NCBI RefSeq assembly: GCF_014189855.1
Contig: NZ_BJFN01000003.1
Span: 310,001 to 374,000 of the forward strand
Origin: Buttiauxella sp. A111
GTDB lineage: Bacteria > Pseudomonadota > Gammaproteobacteria > Enterobacterales > Enterobacteriaceae
Length of the DNA stretch: 64,000 nt
Direction of reading: 5' to 3'
A model generated the notes under the pieces. It had not been told where the DNA came from, searched no databases, and saw nothing but the letters and a program-made list of their open reading frames with translations. The translations under genes and the position numbers were made by a program. This document shows positions 35,302 to 44,804 of the stretch, in pieces. The number at the start of each line of letters is the position of its first letter. Position 1 is the first letter of the stretch.

Positions 35302-37449
35302 TTACTTGTTGTTTTCTTCTTTCAGCACTTTAACGGTATAACGACCATCCGCCTGGCGATATGCGCCATGGATATCGGTTTCGAAGCCCGGATAATGAGC
35401 GCCGATTTCGCACAGCATCTGCAAGAATTCCAGCACCGGACGACTCTCTTCGGTGATCATTTCACCTGGCATTACCAGTGGAACACCTGGAGGATACGGA
35501 AGGATCATGTTGGCATTAACGCGACCGACCATCTCATCGAGATACACTTCTTCGGTTTGGCCATGCAACTCTTTCTGGAAAGCAACGAACGGAGTCACCA
35601 TCATGCTTGGCAGCACTTCGAAGGCGCGGAACATCAGATCCGGCAGGTTGTGATGCGCAATCAGTTTGTGAATGTTCTGCGCCAGTTCCTGAATACGCAT
35701 GTTTTCATAGAATTCAGGATCTTCACGGTACAGAGATGGCAGCATGTTTTTCACACGCAGGTTCAGGTCGAACGAACGTTTGAAATCGGTCAGCGCACGC
35801 AGCAGGCTCAGTGCTTTAGTTTTGTCGATACCGATGCTGAACAGGAACAGCAGATTGTATGGACCGGTTTTCTCAACAATGATGCCGTGTTCGTCGAGGT
35901 ATTTCGACACAATGCTTGCCGGAATACCGAACTCATCCATGGTGCCGTCTTTCTTCATGCCCGGAGTCAACATAGTGACTTTGATCGGGTCAAGATACAT
36001 GTGTTCGTTATCGATGTTTTTGAAACCGTGCCATGCGCTGTCAGAGCGCAGCGGCCAGCATTCCGCACCATCGATATGCTCTGGCTGCCAGACGTCGAAG
36101 AACCAGCCTTCAGATTCCCCTTTCAGGCGTTTGATCTCTTTACGGAACTTGATAGAACGTTCAATAGAGCCATCAATCAGACGCTTACCGGAATTGCCTT
36201 TCATCATCGCAGCGGCAGTTTCGGTAGAAGCAACAACACCGTAATGTGGAGAAGTGGTGGTGTGCATCATGTAGGCTTCGTTGAAGGTTTCTTCGTTGAT
36301 ATCGCCTTTCACGTGGATCATTGAAGCCTGAGAGAACGCCGCCAGCAGTTTGTGCGTAGACTGGGTTTCATAAATCACCTTCCCTTCCACACGGCCACCG
36401 CTCATCCCGCATTTACCGGCATAGATTGGTGAGAAGTTGGTGTATGGCACCCACGCGGAGTCAAAGTGGATAGATTTAACATCCAGGGTTTTCTTGATGA
36501 AATCAGTGTTATACAGCAGACCATCATAGGTGGAGTTGGTGATAACTGCGTGCACCGGCCAGGTCGCATTCGGCGTCTCTTTAACGCGTTTTGCGATAGT
36601 TGCGCGCTGGAATTCGCTCTGTGGAATACCACCGAGGATCCCGTAAGCGTTACGGGTTGGACGGAAGTAAATCGGCGTAATGTTGCTCATCATCATCAGG
36701 TGAGTCAGAGACTTATGGCAGTTACGGTCAATCAGTACGGTGCTGCCCGCAGGTGCAGAATACATACCGACGATTTTGTTCGCGGTTGAAGTCCCGTTGG
36801 TCACCATATAGCTGCGTTCAGCGTTAAAGACGCGAGCGATGTACTCTTCTGCTTCTTTGTGCGGGCCGCTGTGATCCAGCAGTGAACCCAATTCAGAAAC
36901 CGAAATAGAGATATCTGATTTCATGGTGTTTGAACCAAAGAAATCATAGAAGATGCTGCCTACCGGGCTTTTCTGGAATGCAGTACCGCCCATATGTCCT
37001 GGAGTACAGAAAGTGTATTTACCTTCGCGGACATATTTGAACAGCGCTTTGGTCAGTGGCGGCAGAATCGTGTCGATGTACTCATCGGTGTTCTGTTTGA
37101 TTTTGTTTGCGATGTCTTCCGCAGCACCCAGCGCATATTCGAAGAAGCGAACCTGTAAACGCAGGTCGTTCAGGCTAACGTCCAGTGTGGAGTAGGTATT
37201 CGCGAATGCGTACAGCGGCATGTATTCGTTGCATTTGCTGATCTCTTCGCACAATTCCAGATTGTATTTATCCCAGTCGAAGATCACGCCGCACAAACGG
37301 GCGTTGTTTTCGATAAGCTTCAACAAATCTTCGCGGTCGTTTGGATAAACAATGCGGAAGTCCAGGCGTTCAAGGGCGCGATGCAGTTCACGGATAGGCT
37401 CTTCTTTAAAGTAGACGCCCATGTGATTCATGATTGCGATAACGTTCAT
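35302..37449 (-). CDS. cadA: Lysine decarboxylase, inducible (CadA)
   Basis: PLP-dependent decarboxylase that converts lysine to cadaverine and CO2 while consuming a proton, raising internal pH in acid. The 715-residue length is that of E. coli CadA. It has an N-terminal response-regulator-like wing domain (residues 1 to about 130), the fold-type I core with the PLP lysine in ETQSTHKLLAAFSQ at about residue 367, and the C-terminal domain. The AGGAG-like TCTGGAG precedes the ATG. It is second gene of the cadBA operon, 82 bases after cadB. Confidence 0.97.
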   Translation of the reverse strand: MNVIAIMNHMGVYFKEEPIRELHRALERLDFRIVYPNDREDLLKLIENNARLCGVIFDWDKYNLELCEEISKCNEYMPLYAFANTYSTLDVSLNDLRLQVRFFEYALGAAEDIANKIKQNTDEYIDTILPPLTKALFKYVREGKYTFCTPGHMGGTAFQKSPVGSIFYDFFGSNTMKSDISISVSELGSLLDHSGPHKEAEEYIARVFNAERSYMVTNGTSTANKIVGMYSAPAGSTVLIDRNCHKSLTHLMMMSNITPIYFRPTRNAYGILGGIPQSEFQRATIAKRVKETPNATWPVHAVITNSTYDGLLYNTDFIKKTLDVKSIHFDSAWVPYTNFSPIYAGKCGMSGGRVEGKVIYETQSTHKLLAAFSQASMIHVKGDINEETFNEAYMMHTTTSPHYGVVASTETAAAMMKGNSGKRLIDGSIERSIKFRKEIKRLKGESEGWFFDVWQPEHIDGAECWPLRSDSAWHGFKNIDNEHMYLDPIKVTMLTPGMKKDGTMDEFGIPASIVSKYLDEHGIIVEKTGPYNLLFLFSIGIDKTKALSLLRALTDFKRSFDLNLRVKNMLPSLYREDPEFYENMRIQELAQNIHKLIAHHNLPDLMFRAFEVLPSMMVTPFVAFQKELHGQTEEVYLDEMVGRVNANMILPYPPGVPLVMPGEMITEESRPVLEFLQMLCEIGAHYPGFETDIHGAYRQADGRYTVKVLKEENNK

Positions 37450-37531
37450 AGTAGAATCTCCAGATATGGGGAGCCCCTCCCATCACGGTGTGACAGGTTC
37501 AGGAAGGCGCTCCAGGAAAAGGGGTTAGTGA

Positions 37532-38869
37532 TTAATGCGCGTCAGCGGTTGAGCTGTCGGTGGCGTCATTAGCGTGTTGACGCTGGTGCATTTTGCGACC
37601 GTAGAACATCAGGATGATCAGGCTGACGATAAAGGTCCCGGCCAGTTCGAAGGAACTTGCACCCATCAGGGCGATGAAGCAGAACGCGCAACCCAGTACA
37701 GAACAAATCAGGCTCACGAAGTTGCGAATGTTGAAACCTTCGAAGCGAATCAGGTCAACGCAAGAGTAGAAGTAAGGCAGCATGGTCAGCAGTACCGCGA
37801 TACCGGTCAGTTCACCGAACAGGTCAGAAGCTTTACCGCCGCTGGAGTTCATCAGCGTGATCAGTACCATCAGCGCCGTCATTTTCACCGCAGCCAGCAG
37901 CAGACCTTTCTTCGGAATACCGTTGTTATCCACTTCGCCGTAAATTTTCGGGAAGTTACCGTCGCTTGCAGCACGGACACCCGCCTGGCCTACCAGCATC
38001 ATCCAGGAACCCAGAGAAGTCAGACATGCAAAGGCAGTGAATGCGGAAACCATCGGAGCTGCCCAGCCGCCAAGGATAGTTGACGCACTGATAGCGAACG
38101 GAGCACCTGATGCCGCCATCTGAGCCGCAGGATACATACCGGCAATAACTTGAGTTGCAGCAATGTAAACGATACCCGCCATCGCCGTTCCCAGCATGGT
38201 TGCCAGCGGAACGGTACGTTTTGGATTTTTCACCATACCGGTACTCACGGCTGCGGATTCAACACCCACGAAGGCCCACAAGCAAAGCAGGATACTTTTA
38301 ATCACCGCATGGCTGTCAGTGGTATTGGAGGTGTTCCAGTTTGCCTGATAGGTTGCCGCGTCAAACCAGTGCCAACCCACAATCGCGGTAATCAGCACCG
38401 GAATTAATACCAGTACCAGACCAATGGTTGTCAGACGACTGACCCAGGTACCGCCGAGCATATTTACAAAGGTAAATATCCATACGATAGCAATACACGC
38501 CAGACCGGCAGGAATTGGGTCATTCAGAACCGGGAAGAAAGTAGAGAGATAAGAAACAGCGGTAATACCGATTGCCAGGTTACCAATCCAGTTTGCGTGA
38601 TAATAAAGCACGCCGGTCTGGAAGCCGAATGCTGGAGATATTTCCCCGGCATAGGCAATTGGGCCACCTTGTTGTGGATTCTTGGTTGCCAGTCGGGCAT
38701 ATACATAAGCCAGAGACATCGCACCAATAATTGAAATAACCCAACCCCAAATAGCAATACCACCAATACCTGCGAGGTTAGCAGGTAATAATGCGATACC
38801 GCTCCCCATCATATTACCGGCGACAACGCCGGTACATGCAAATAGCCCGATCTTCTTGGCAGAACCCAT
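37532..38869 (-). CDS. cadB: Cadaverine/lysine antiporter (CadB)
   Basis: Inner-membrane APC-family exchanger, 445 residues with 12 membrane segments, that exports cadaverine and imports lysine. APC hallmarks are GVVAGNMMGSGIALLPANLAG at the N-terminus and WAFVGVESAAVSTGMVKNP. The ATG follows a TAGGAGAT site. It is the first gene of cadBA, with the 365-base promoter region upstream. Together with CadA it forms the lysine-dependent acid-resistance cycle controlled by CadC. Confidence 0.97.
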   Translation of the reverse strand: MGSAKKIGLFACTGVVAGNMMGSGIALLPANLAGIGGIAIWGWVISIIGAMSLAYVYARLATKNPQQGGPIAYAGEISPAFGFQTGVLYYHANWIGNLAIGITAVSYLSTFFPVLNDPIPAGLACIAIVWIFTFVNMLGGTWVSRLTTIGLVLVLIPVLITAIVGWHWFDAATYQANWNTSNTTDSHAVIKSILLCLWAFVGVESAAVSTGMVKNPKRTVPLATMLGTAMAGIVYIAATQVIAGMYPAAQMAASGAPFAISASTILGGWAAPMVSAFTAFACLTSLGSWMMLVGQAGVRAASDGNFPKIYGEVDNNGIPKKGLLLAAVKMTALMVLITLMNSSGGKASDLFGELTGIAVLLTMLPYFYSCVDLIRFEGFNIRNFVSLICSVLGCAFCFIALMGASSFELAGTFIVSLIILMFYGRKMHQRQHANDATDSSTADAH

Positions 38870-39234
38870 GTTTGCTTATCTCCTAAGTTTATTTGGGCGG
38901 TACAGGCAATCCTGGTGAAACATGTATTGGCCCGACCCACTGCCGATAAGGTTACTGATTCAGAAAAAATAAGTCCTAAAGATAAAGTGAAATATCACCA
39001 AACATCAGACAAATGATAAGTTGAGCTTTTTCAATTAACATATAAGGATGACATGCTGATATCAAAAAAACATAAACAACGTTTATTTACAGTAACTTAC
39101 AACACACTTACCGAGTTAAGATTGTGTTATGTTATTGCCATAATAAGATAAACATAGATAACAATTGGGTTGCTCATGAGAAACATAAGTTTAACCTCAT
39201 CATGCCCAATATCCTGAACATGATGAGGGTTTAC
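38870..39234 (-). promoter_or_regulatory. cadBA promoter region
   Basis: 365 AT-rich bases between cadC and cadB. In E. coli this gap holds Pcad with two upstream CadC sites and is silenced by H-NS; similar function is inferred from the same gene order. I could not place -35 and -10 boxes or CadC sites with confidence. Confidence 0.6.
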
Positions 39235-40764
39235 TTATTCTGAAGCGAGGAAGTTGTCGAGATAAGGAACAACGTTGGTAACGGAGGTCTGGAATACAGC
39301 GTTTTGAATCCAGTAAAAGGTATTATCACCCGGACGTAAATTGAAAGCCGTCAGATAAGCATCTGCCGCTTCACGGTTCTGGCCTTTCATCTCGTAGACT
39401 TTACCTAGCAGCACGTAATTCATCCACGACATTTCCATCTCGATGCTGGTATTAATGGCACTGTATGCCTCATCGATTTTCCCCTGACCTAACAGATAGA
39501 CCGTTTTAATTTGATAATAAACCGCCAGATCTTTAATTCCCGGCATCTCCCCTAGCTGTTTTATTTCGGCATACAGCGTATTGAGTTGTTCTTTATCCAG
39601 CGTTTGTTGCGAATGGCGTAATACATCCACCAACATTTTCTCCGCAAAAGCGTATGAAAAGTCAGGAGAGTCTTTAATCACATCATCAAGCACCTGGCTG
39701 GCTTTATATAATGAATCCACATCACCATTCATTAATAGCTGATGCGCCTGGTAAAAATGCGTTATTGCCGAGCTATCTGACGGCTGATAAAGCTTGAGCA
39801 TGGCCTGCATGCGTTCTGGCCACGGCTGTTTCAGGGCTACCGACAGGCTACTCATCAGGTCGCTTTGGATCGTCAATTGGTTGTCGCTGGTGATGAAATA
39901 ACGCTTGTCCATCATCGTGGAACCGTCGGCGTTATCCACCAGTTGCACGGACATAAAGCACTGCTGTGCGCGATAGTGCCGCTGGTTAACGAACTCAATG
40001 GTCAGCGTTTTACCTGAGCTGCTTGGCTCATTGGTGTTGTAGTTGGTTTTATCATGCACCATAAAGGTGGAGAACGTGTTCAGCGAGGTCGTCATCAGGC
40101 TACCCAGCCCGACCGCCCAGGCCTCCTGCGATGCCCAGTTGGTACAAGTACCGCCCTTGACCAGATGGATATCAATATCTCGCGGATTCAAAAGCAAACG
40201 GGCTTTATTGCGCGGTTTTGGCGAGTCTATCGTCGACAGCGCAACCAGCGCGACACACGTTCCTAACGCCAGCAGAAACAGCAGCCAGACCCAAAATGCC
40301 GAGGCACGCTTAGGCTTCTGCGGTTTCGCGGATGGCGGCAAGCCTTGCGGTATTTCTGCGGCAGACGCGGGGTCCGAAAGATCCGCAACCGCGGCAGACG
40401 CCGATTGCGCAATAACAGGCGCGGGTACTTCACCCTCTTCCGTACACCAGACAACCGGCACCGTCAGCTTATAACCTCGCTTCGGCACCGTCGCGATGTA
40501 TTCCAGGCTACAGTCTCCGCCATCTTTCAATGACTTGCGTAGCTCGGAAATACTCTGCGTGACGACGTGGCTAGTGACCACGTTTCGCGTCCAGACGTTA
40601 TCGATAAGCTCATCCCTGCTGAGCACCTCATCAGGGTGGCGGGCAAAGAAAACCAGAAGATCGATTAAACGCGGTTCAAGAGTAAGCTGACGTCCCTTCC
40701 GGCTGATTTGATTATCAGAAGGTGTTACCAGCCACTCCCCCACACGAACTACAGGTTGTTGCAT
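39235..40764 (-). CDS. cadC: Acid- and lysine-sensing membrane regulator CadC
   Basis: ToxR-like one-component activator of cadBA, 509 residues. The cytoplasmic winged helix is at residues 1-105 (LTVPSD... QISRKGRQLTLEPRLIDLL, VVTQSISELRKSLKD), a linker follows, one membrane helix lies at 157-178 (FWVWLLFLLALGTCVALVALS), and the rest is a periplasmic pH and cadaverine sensor. The periplasmic cysteines 207 (GGTCTNW) and 269 (AQQCFMS) match the E. coli disulfide pair 208/272. The start is ATG 40764, giving MQQPVVRVGEW as in E. coli; a longer frame from 40836 is not supported. In E. coli LysP binds and inhibits CadC. Confidence 0.96.
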   Translation of the reverse strand: MQQPVVRVGEWLVTPSDNQISRKGRQLTLEPRLIDLLVFFARHPDEVLSRDELIDNVWTRNVVTSHVVTQSISELRKSLKDGGDCSLEYIATVPKRGYKLTVPVVWCTEEGEVPAPVIAQSASAAVADLSDPASAAEIPQGLPPSAKPQKPKRASAFWVWLLFLLALGTCVALVALSTIDSPKPRNKARLLLNPRDIDIHLVKGGTCTNWASQEAWAVGLGSLMTTSLNTFSTFMVHDKTNYNTNEPSSSGKTLTIEFVNQRHYRAQQCFMSVQLVDNADGSTMMDKRYFITSDNQLTIQSDLMSSLSVALKQPWPERMQAMLKLYQPSDSSAITHFYQAHQLLMNGDVDSLYKASQVLDDVIKDSPDFSYAFAEKMLVDVLRHSQQTLDKEQLNTLYAEIKQLGEMPGIKDLAVYYQIKTVYLLGQGKIDEAYSAINTSIEMEMSWMNYVLLGKVYEMKGQNREAADAYLTAFNLRPGDNTFYWIQNAVFQTSVTNVVPYLDNFLASE

Positions 40765-40940
40765 AAAAAAGGGCCCAACGAGAAAAGGCCGGATGATAAC
40801 ACAATTCCACCCCCTATTTTTGATAGGGGTCATCACCTTAACGCATTACATATCACTATGTTTATTAAAAATAAACGTTTTTTATATCTAAAAATGATAA
40901 AAAACGCCGCATTAACAACCGCTAAAATTCTTAGAGCATT

Positions 40941-42029
40941 TCACCCTTCCGCGAGCCGCTCTCCCGTCTGCGCATCAAACAGATGAACCGCTTCACTGTT
41001 GGCTTCCAGATACAAAGTCTGGTCGCGACTGGCACGAATACGCCCCGCGAACTGAACATGCAGTGGGAAACCGCTCCAGTCGATGTGCAGCAAACTGCTC
41101 TCACCGGTGACTTCCAGTAAGCGCAACGTTGCTGCAGGCAACTCACTTTGCGCGACGGGTTTCAAATCGTGCGGACGCAGTCCAAGCGTCACGGGTTCGC
41201 CTTCATGGCTGTTTGCCTTGCGCGCCCATTTCTCCGGAAGCCGGAACCACAACTGATTGCAGGCCACGCCCGGTTTTCCGTCGATATTCTGGAATACGCC
41301 TTTAAGCAAATTCATTGGCGGCGAACCGATAAACCGGGCCACAAAAGTGTTCGCCGGCCTGTCGTAAATCGACAATGGGTCGCCCTGCTGCACGATAAAA
41401 CCGTCTTTCATCACCACGATGTTATCGGCAAGCGTCATCGCCTCGATCTGATCGTGCGTCACGTACACCGTGGTGGTACGAAACTGCTGATGCAGCGATT
41501 TAATTTCCGCCCGCAGTTCCATGCGCAGTTGCGCATCAAGGTTTGACAGCGGCTCATCGAACAGAAAGACTTTTGGGTTACGCACCAGCGCACGCCCCAT
41601 CGCCACACGCTGGCGCTGGCCGCCGGATAAATCTTTCGGCAAGCGTTTTAGCAGATTGCCAATGCCCAGCACGGTCGCCGCCTGCTGCACTTTCGCCTCT
41701 TGTTCGGCTTTGGGCACTTTCTTCACCTGCATGTGGAAGGCCATATTCTCGGCAACCGTCAGGTGCGGATAGAGCGCATAACTTTGAAACACCATCGCGA
41801 TATCACGGTCGGCAGGGTCGAAATCATTGATTTGCTGCTTATCGAGCAAAATATCACCGTCGGTCAGTGACTCCAGCCCGGCCAGCAAGCGCAGCAACGT
41901 CGATTTTCCACACCCTGACGGGCCGACCAGCACGGTGAAGCTGCCGTCCGGAATGGTGAGATTCAGGGGTTTTAGCACCTGCACTTTGCCGTAATTCTTG
42001 GCGACATTTACCAGTTCAACCAGAGCCAT
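40941..42029 (-). CDS. ABC transporter ATP-binding protein, MalK/UgpC type
   Basis: ATPase of the carbohydrate uptake-1 ABC family, 362 residues. It has Walker A GPSGCGKST (about 37-45), Q-loop VFQSYALYPHLTV, signature LSGGQRQRVAMGRAL, Walker B VFLFDEPLSNLDA and the switch histidine in YVTHDQIEAM. A C-terminal regulatory TOBE/OB domain (about 240-362) is typical of MalK and UgpC. It begins directly after the kinase stop (TGAATG). It is the last gene of a five-gene operon: binding protein, two permeases, PfkB kinase, ATPase. Confidence 0.93.
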   Translation of the reverse strand: MALVELVNVAKNYGKVQVLKPLNLTIPDGSFTVLVGPSGCGKSTLLRLLAGLESLTDGDILLDKQQINDFDPADRDIAMVFQSYALYPHLTVAENMAFHMQVKKVPKAEQEAKVQQAATVLGIGNLLKRLPKDLSGGQRQRVAMGRALVRNPKVFLFDEPLSNLDAQLRMELRAEIKSLHQQFRTTTVYVTHDQIEAMTLADNIVVMKDGFIVQQGDPLSIYDRPANTFVARFIGSPPMNLLKGVFQNIDGKPGVACNQLWFRLPEKWARKANSHEGEPVTLGLRPHDLKPVAQSELPAATLRLLEVTGESSLLHIDWSGFPLHVQFAGRIRASRDQTLYLEANSEAVHLFDAQTGERLAEG

Positions 42030-42980
42030 TCAGGTCTTCTCCACGAGGCCAAAAAGTGATTGCCAGTCAGGATAACGGCGCGGGGAACTGCTGATCGCAC
42101 ACCCCGCCACGCGCACACCCCATTTCAGCGCCGTGGCGAGGGGTAGCCCATAGATCAACGCGGATAAAAAACCGGCATTGAAGCTGTCCCCGGCACCAAT
42201 GGTGTCGACCACCTCAACCGGCTGCCCAGGCTGATGCAGTGCAAGATTCGCCGCCCATAAACGCGCCCCATCCGGCCCACACTTCACAACGCAAAATGCA
42301 TTATTTGACATTTTTGCCAGCAAGCGGCGCGCGGCCTCATCAAGCTGAGAAGTATCAGCCAGTCCCAGGGTTTCGACTTCATTGAGCAGCAGTGCATCAC
42401 AAAACGGCAGCCATGTTGCGGTTTGCTCACGCAGGGCATTGCTCCAGTCCTGCGGTGGCCAGCCGCTGTCGACGGCAACGAAATATCCGCGATCTTTTAG
42501 TGCTGCCAACAATTGTGGGTATTCGGCATACAGCGCAGTACACAGCCAGGTTCCGCACAGTAACACCCAGTCGCCAGGCTGTGCGGTTTCAGGGATCTGC
42601 GCCAGAACATCCTGCATAGAAAGACGGACAATGTGTCCCTGGTTACTGAAAAAGGTGCGCTCGTGGTCGGGATGCGTCACGCCAAACGTCAGCGACGTTT
42701 CGCACTCATAGGTTGGCCAGTGTGGTGCACTTTCAGGAAACAGGCTCGCCAGCCAAAAGGTGAACTGATCGTTACCTTGATTGGCGACTAAACGGTAAGG
42801 CGAGTCCAGTGCCGCCAGCGCCAGTGCGCAATTTCCAGCGGACCCCCCCGGGCGCAGAGAACTGCTTTCAAGCATCGCTTCGGTGCCTTTTTTCGGCCAT
42901 TCACGCAGCGTACTCATGATTAAATCCACATTAATATTGCCCACCACGTACAGGGTGGCGCGGGTTTCTGGTTTCTTCAT
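42030..42980 (-). CDS. PfkB-family sugar kinase
   Basis: Ribokinase/PfkB-type kinase of 316 residues. The N-terminal substrate region is YVVGNINVDLIMST and RPGGSAGNCALALAALD, and the C-terminal anion-hole and catalytic-base motif is DTIGAGDSFNAGF. Lying inside an ABC sugar importer operon, it probably phosphorylates the incoming sugar or its amine or alditol derivative. Relatives act on ribose, fructose, 2-keto-3-deoxygluconate or nucleosides, and the substrate cannot be told from sequence. No dedicated hydrolase or aldolase accompanies it, so downstream steps must be encoded elsewhere. Confidence 0.87.
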   Translation of the reverse strand: MKKPETRATLYVVGNINVDLIMSTLREWPKKGTEAMLESSSLRPGGSAGNCALALAALDSPYRLVANQGNDQFTFWLASLFPESAPHWPTYECETSLTFGVTHPDHERTFFSNQGHIVRLSMQDVLAQIPETAQPGDWVLLCGTWLCTALYAEYPQLLAALKDRGYFVAVDSGWPPQDWSNALREQTATWLPFCDALLLNEVETLGLADTSQLDEAARRLLAKMSNNAFCVVKCGPDGARLWAANLALHQPGQPVEVVDTIGAGDSFNAGFLSALIYGLPLATALKWGVRVAGCAISSSPRRYPDWQSLFGLVEKT

Positions 42981-43008
42981 TATTTTGCATTTCCCATGAT
43001 GCTGGCAT

Positions 43009-43848
43009 TCATCCTTTACTGCCGCCGGCGGTGAGCCCGCTCACCAGCGTTTTTTGCAGCCAAAGAGCAATAAACAGCGGCGGAATAGCCGCAAGAATAC
43101 CGACGGCGGCAATCAGGCCGTCATCGGTGGCACGCCCGGCGGTGAAACCCGCAATCGTGACCGGTAATGTCTGGGCGTTAATATTGTTAGTAAATAGCAG
43201 CGCGTAGAAAAACTCATCCCAGGCCAGCAACCAGCCGAACATGGCCGAAGCGCCGAGTGCGGGTTTTGCCAACGGCAAAGTTATCCTCAGTAAAACCTGC
43301 CAGTAGCGCAACCCGTCAAGACGCGCAGCCTGCTCAATATCAATGGGCAGAGCATCAAACTGGTTTTTCAGCATCCAGGTCAGGAACGGAATGATCATCG
43401 AGCAATACACCAGAATCAGCCCAATGTGCGTGTTGAGCAGCGCCAGCTTTTCCAGAATAAAGTACAGCGGCAGCACGAACGCCACCGGAGGCACCATGTA
43501 AATCGCAAGTCCACCAAACAGCCAGATATCGCGCCCAGGATAGCGTGAAAAACTGTACGCCGCAGGTATAGCCAGCAGCAACGAAATCAGCGTGGCACCG
43601 CAGGCCACCAGCAAGCTGTTGCCAAGGGCATGCAGGAACAAAGCCCCCGGTTGCCCCGCTTCCAGGGTCAACAGACTGGCATAGCGACTGAAATCCCACT
43701 GGCGCGGCAGCCACTCCAGCGGAACGCGGGTCAAATCCTCCGCTGAACTGACGCTCATCAGAAACATCCAGAACAACGGCGCCAGAATAGACACGGCAAG
43801 AAGTGCTGCGGCAACATAGCGCAGAATAAGCCGGATTCTCTGTTTCAT
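43009..43848 (-). CDS. Sugar ABC transporter permease, MalG type
   Basis: Inner-membrane permease of about 279 residues with six membrane segments and the EAA loop QAARLDGLRYWQVLLRITLPLAKPALG, which contacts the ATPase. The start is ATG 43848, overlapping the previous permease's stop as ATGA; a longer frame reaching 43914 runs inside that gene and is not supported. Translational coupling with the upstream permease is likely. It forms a heterodimer with the MalF-type partner. Confidence 0.92.
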   Translation of the reverse strand: MKQRIRLILRYVAAALLAVSILAPLFWMFLMSVSSAEDLTRVPLEWLPRQWDFSRYASLLTLEAGQPGALFLHALGNSLLVACGATLISLLLAIPAAYSFSRYPGRDIWLFGGLAIYMVPPVAFVLPLYFILEKLALLNTHIGLILVYCSMIIPFLTWMLKNQFDALPIDIEQAARLDGLRYWQVLLRITLPLAKPALGASAMFGWLLAWDEFFYALLFTNNINAQTLPVTIAGFTAGRATDDGLIAAVGILAAIPPLFIALWLQKTLVSGLTAGGSKG

Positions 43849-44747
43849 TCGATGCCCCCCGAACGACGCTGGCGTAACAACATCACCATATAAATCAGAA
43901 TCAGTACGGCACAAATCAGCGTCATGAGTATCGCGTAAGCGGCCCCGCTTCCGGCGCGCAGATAGCTGAAAGATTCCTGGTAGACAAAGAAACTCACCGT
44001 TTTGGTACTGTCCAGCGGCCCACCACGGGTCATCACGTAGATGATGTCGAAAACTTTAAACGCGTCGATAGTGCGTAAAATCAGCGCAACAGCCAGCGGG
44101 GCGGCAATCGCCGGGAAGGTGATTTTGCGAAAACGACGGAAGGCCGATGCCCCGTCCAGGCGTGCAGCCTCATATAAATCGTCCGGGATGGTCTGTAACG
44201 CGGCCAGGACCAGCAGTGTGACCAGCGGATAGTTCTTCCAGATATCAGCGAACATCACCGCATTAATGGCGGACGACGGGTCGCCAAGCCAACTGCGATA
44301 GTTATCAATCACCCCTGACTGAGTTAACAAGGCATTGATGCTGCCGTAATCCGGGTTGAAATTCAGCCGCCACATGGTGGCATTGACGATAGTCGGCAGC
44401 GCCCAGGGTAAAATAACCAGCACTCGCAGCACGCTACGTCCCCAAAACTGCTGGTTGAGCAACAGCGCCGTCAGCACGCCAATAATGCCTTCGAAAATCA
44501 CCGAAACCGCGGTGAAGTACAGCGTTCGCCAGAGTGCCTCGCGAAAGTCGGGGTCCGTCAGCGCATAGAGAAAGTTTTCGCTCCCCACCCAGCCTGGTGC
44601 TGTGCCATCGCCAATCAAACCCGCATCGGTAAAACTGAGCCACAGCGTGCGCACGAGCGGCCAGGCGGTCAGCAAAAACATCATGATCAGCATGGGTGCG
44701 AGTAGCAGCCAGGCTTGACGTTTCTCTCGTTGGCGTAAAGTCAGCAT
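43845..44747 (-). CDS. Sugar ABC transporter permease, MalF type
   Basis: About 300-residue inner-membrane permease with six hydrophobic segments and the EAA loop YEAARLDGASAFRRFRKITFPAIAAPL. The start is ATG 44747 (AGGGAA six bases upstream), giving MLTLRQREKRQAWLLLAPML; an in-frame start at 44774 lies too near the binding-protein stop for a site. It is downstream of the solute-binding protein gene by 57 bases and overlaps the MalG-type gene by four bases. Confidence 0.92.
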   Translation of the reverse strand: MLTLRQREKRQAWLLLAPMLIMMFLLTAWPLVRTLWLSFTDAGLIGDGTAPGWVGSENFLYALTDPDFREALWRTLYFTAVSVIFEGIIGVLTALLLNQQFWGRSVLRVLVILPWALPTIVNATMWRLNFNPDYGSINALLTQSGVIDNYRSWLGDPSSAINAVMFADIWKNYPLVTLLVLAALQTIPDDLYEAARLDGASAFRRFRKITFPAIAAPLAVALILRTIDAFKVFDIIYVMTRGGPLDSTKTVSFFVYQESFSYLRAGSGAAYAILMTLICAVLILIYMVMLLRQRRSGGIE

Positions 44748-44804
44748 ATAAATTCCCTGCCCGTCATCGTTCACCCATGACGGGCGTGTTGGCTTTTAAA
44801 AAAC

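Noticed and set aside
35368-36324. A 318-codon plus-strand frame opposite cadA.
   Set aside because: Same shadow effect; the cadA reading on the other strand is complete and conserved.
39001-39180. CadC binding sites and exact cad promoter boxes.
   Set aside because: AT-rich sequence gives several weak matches, none convincing by eye, so only the region is annotated.
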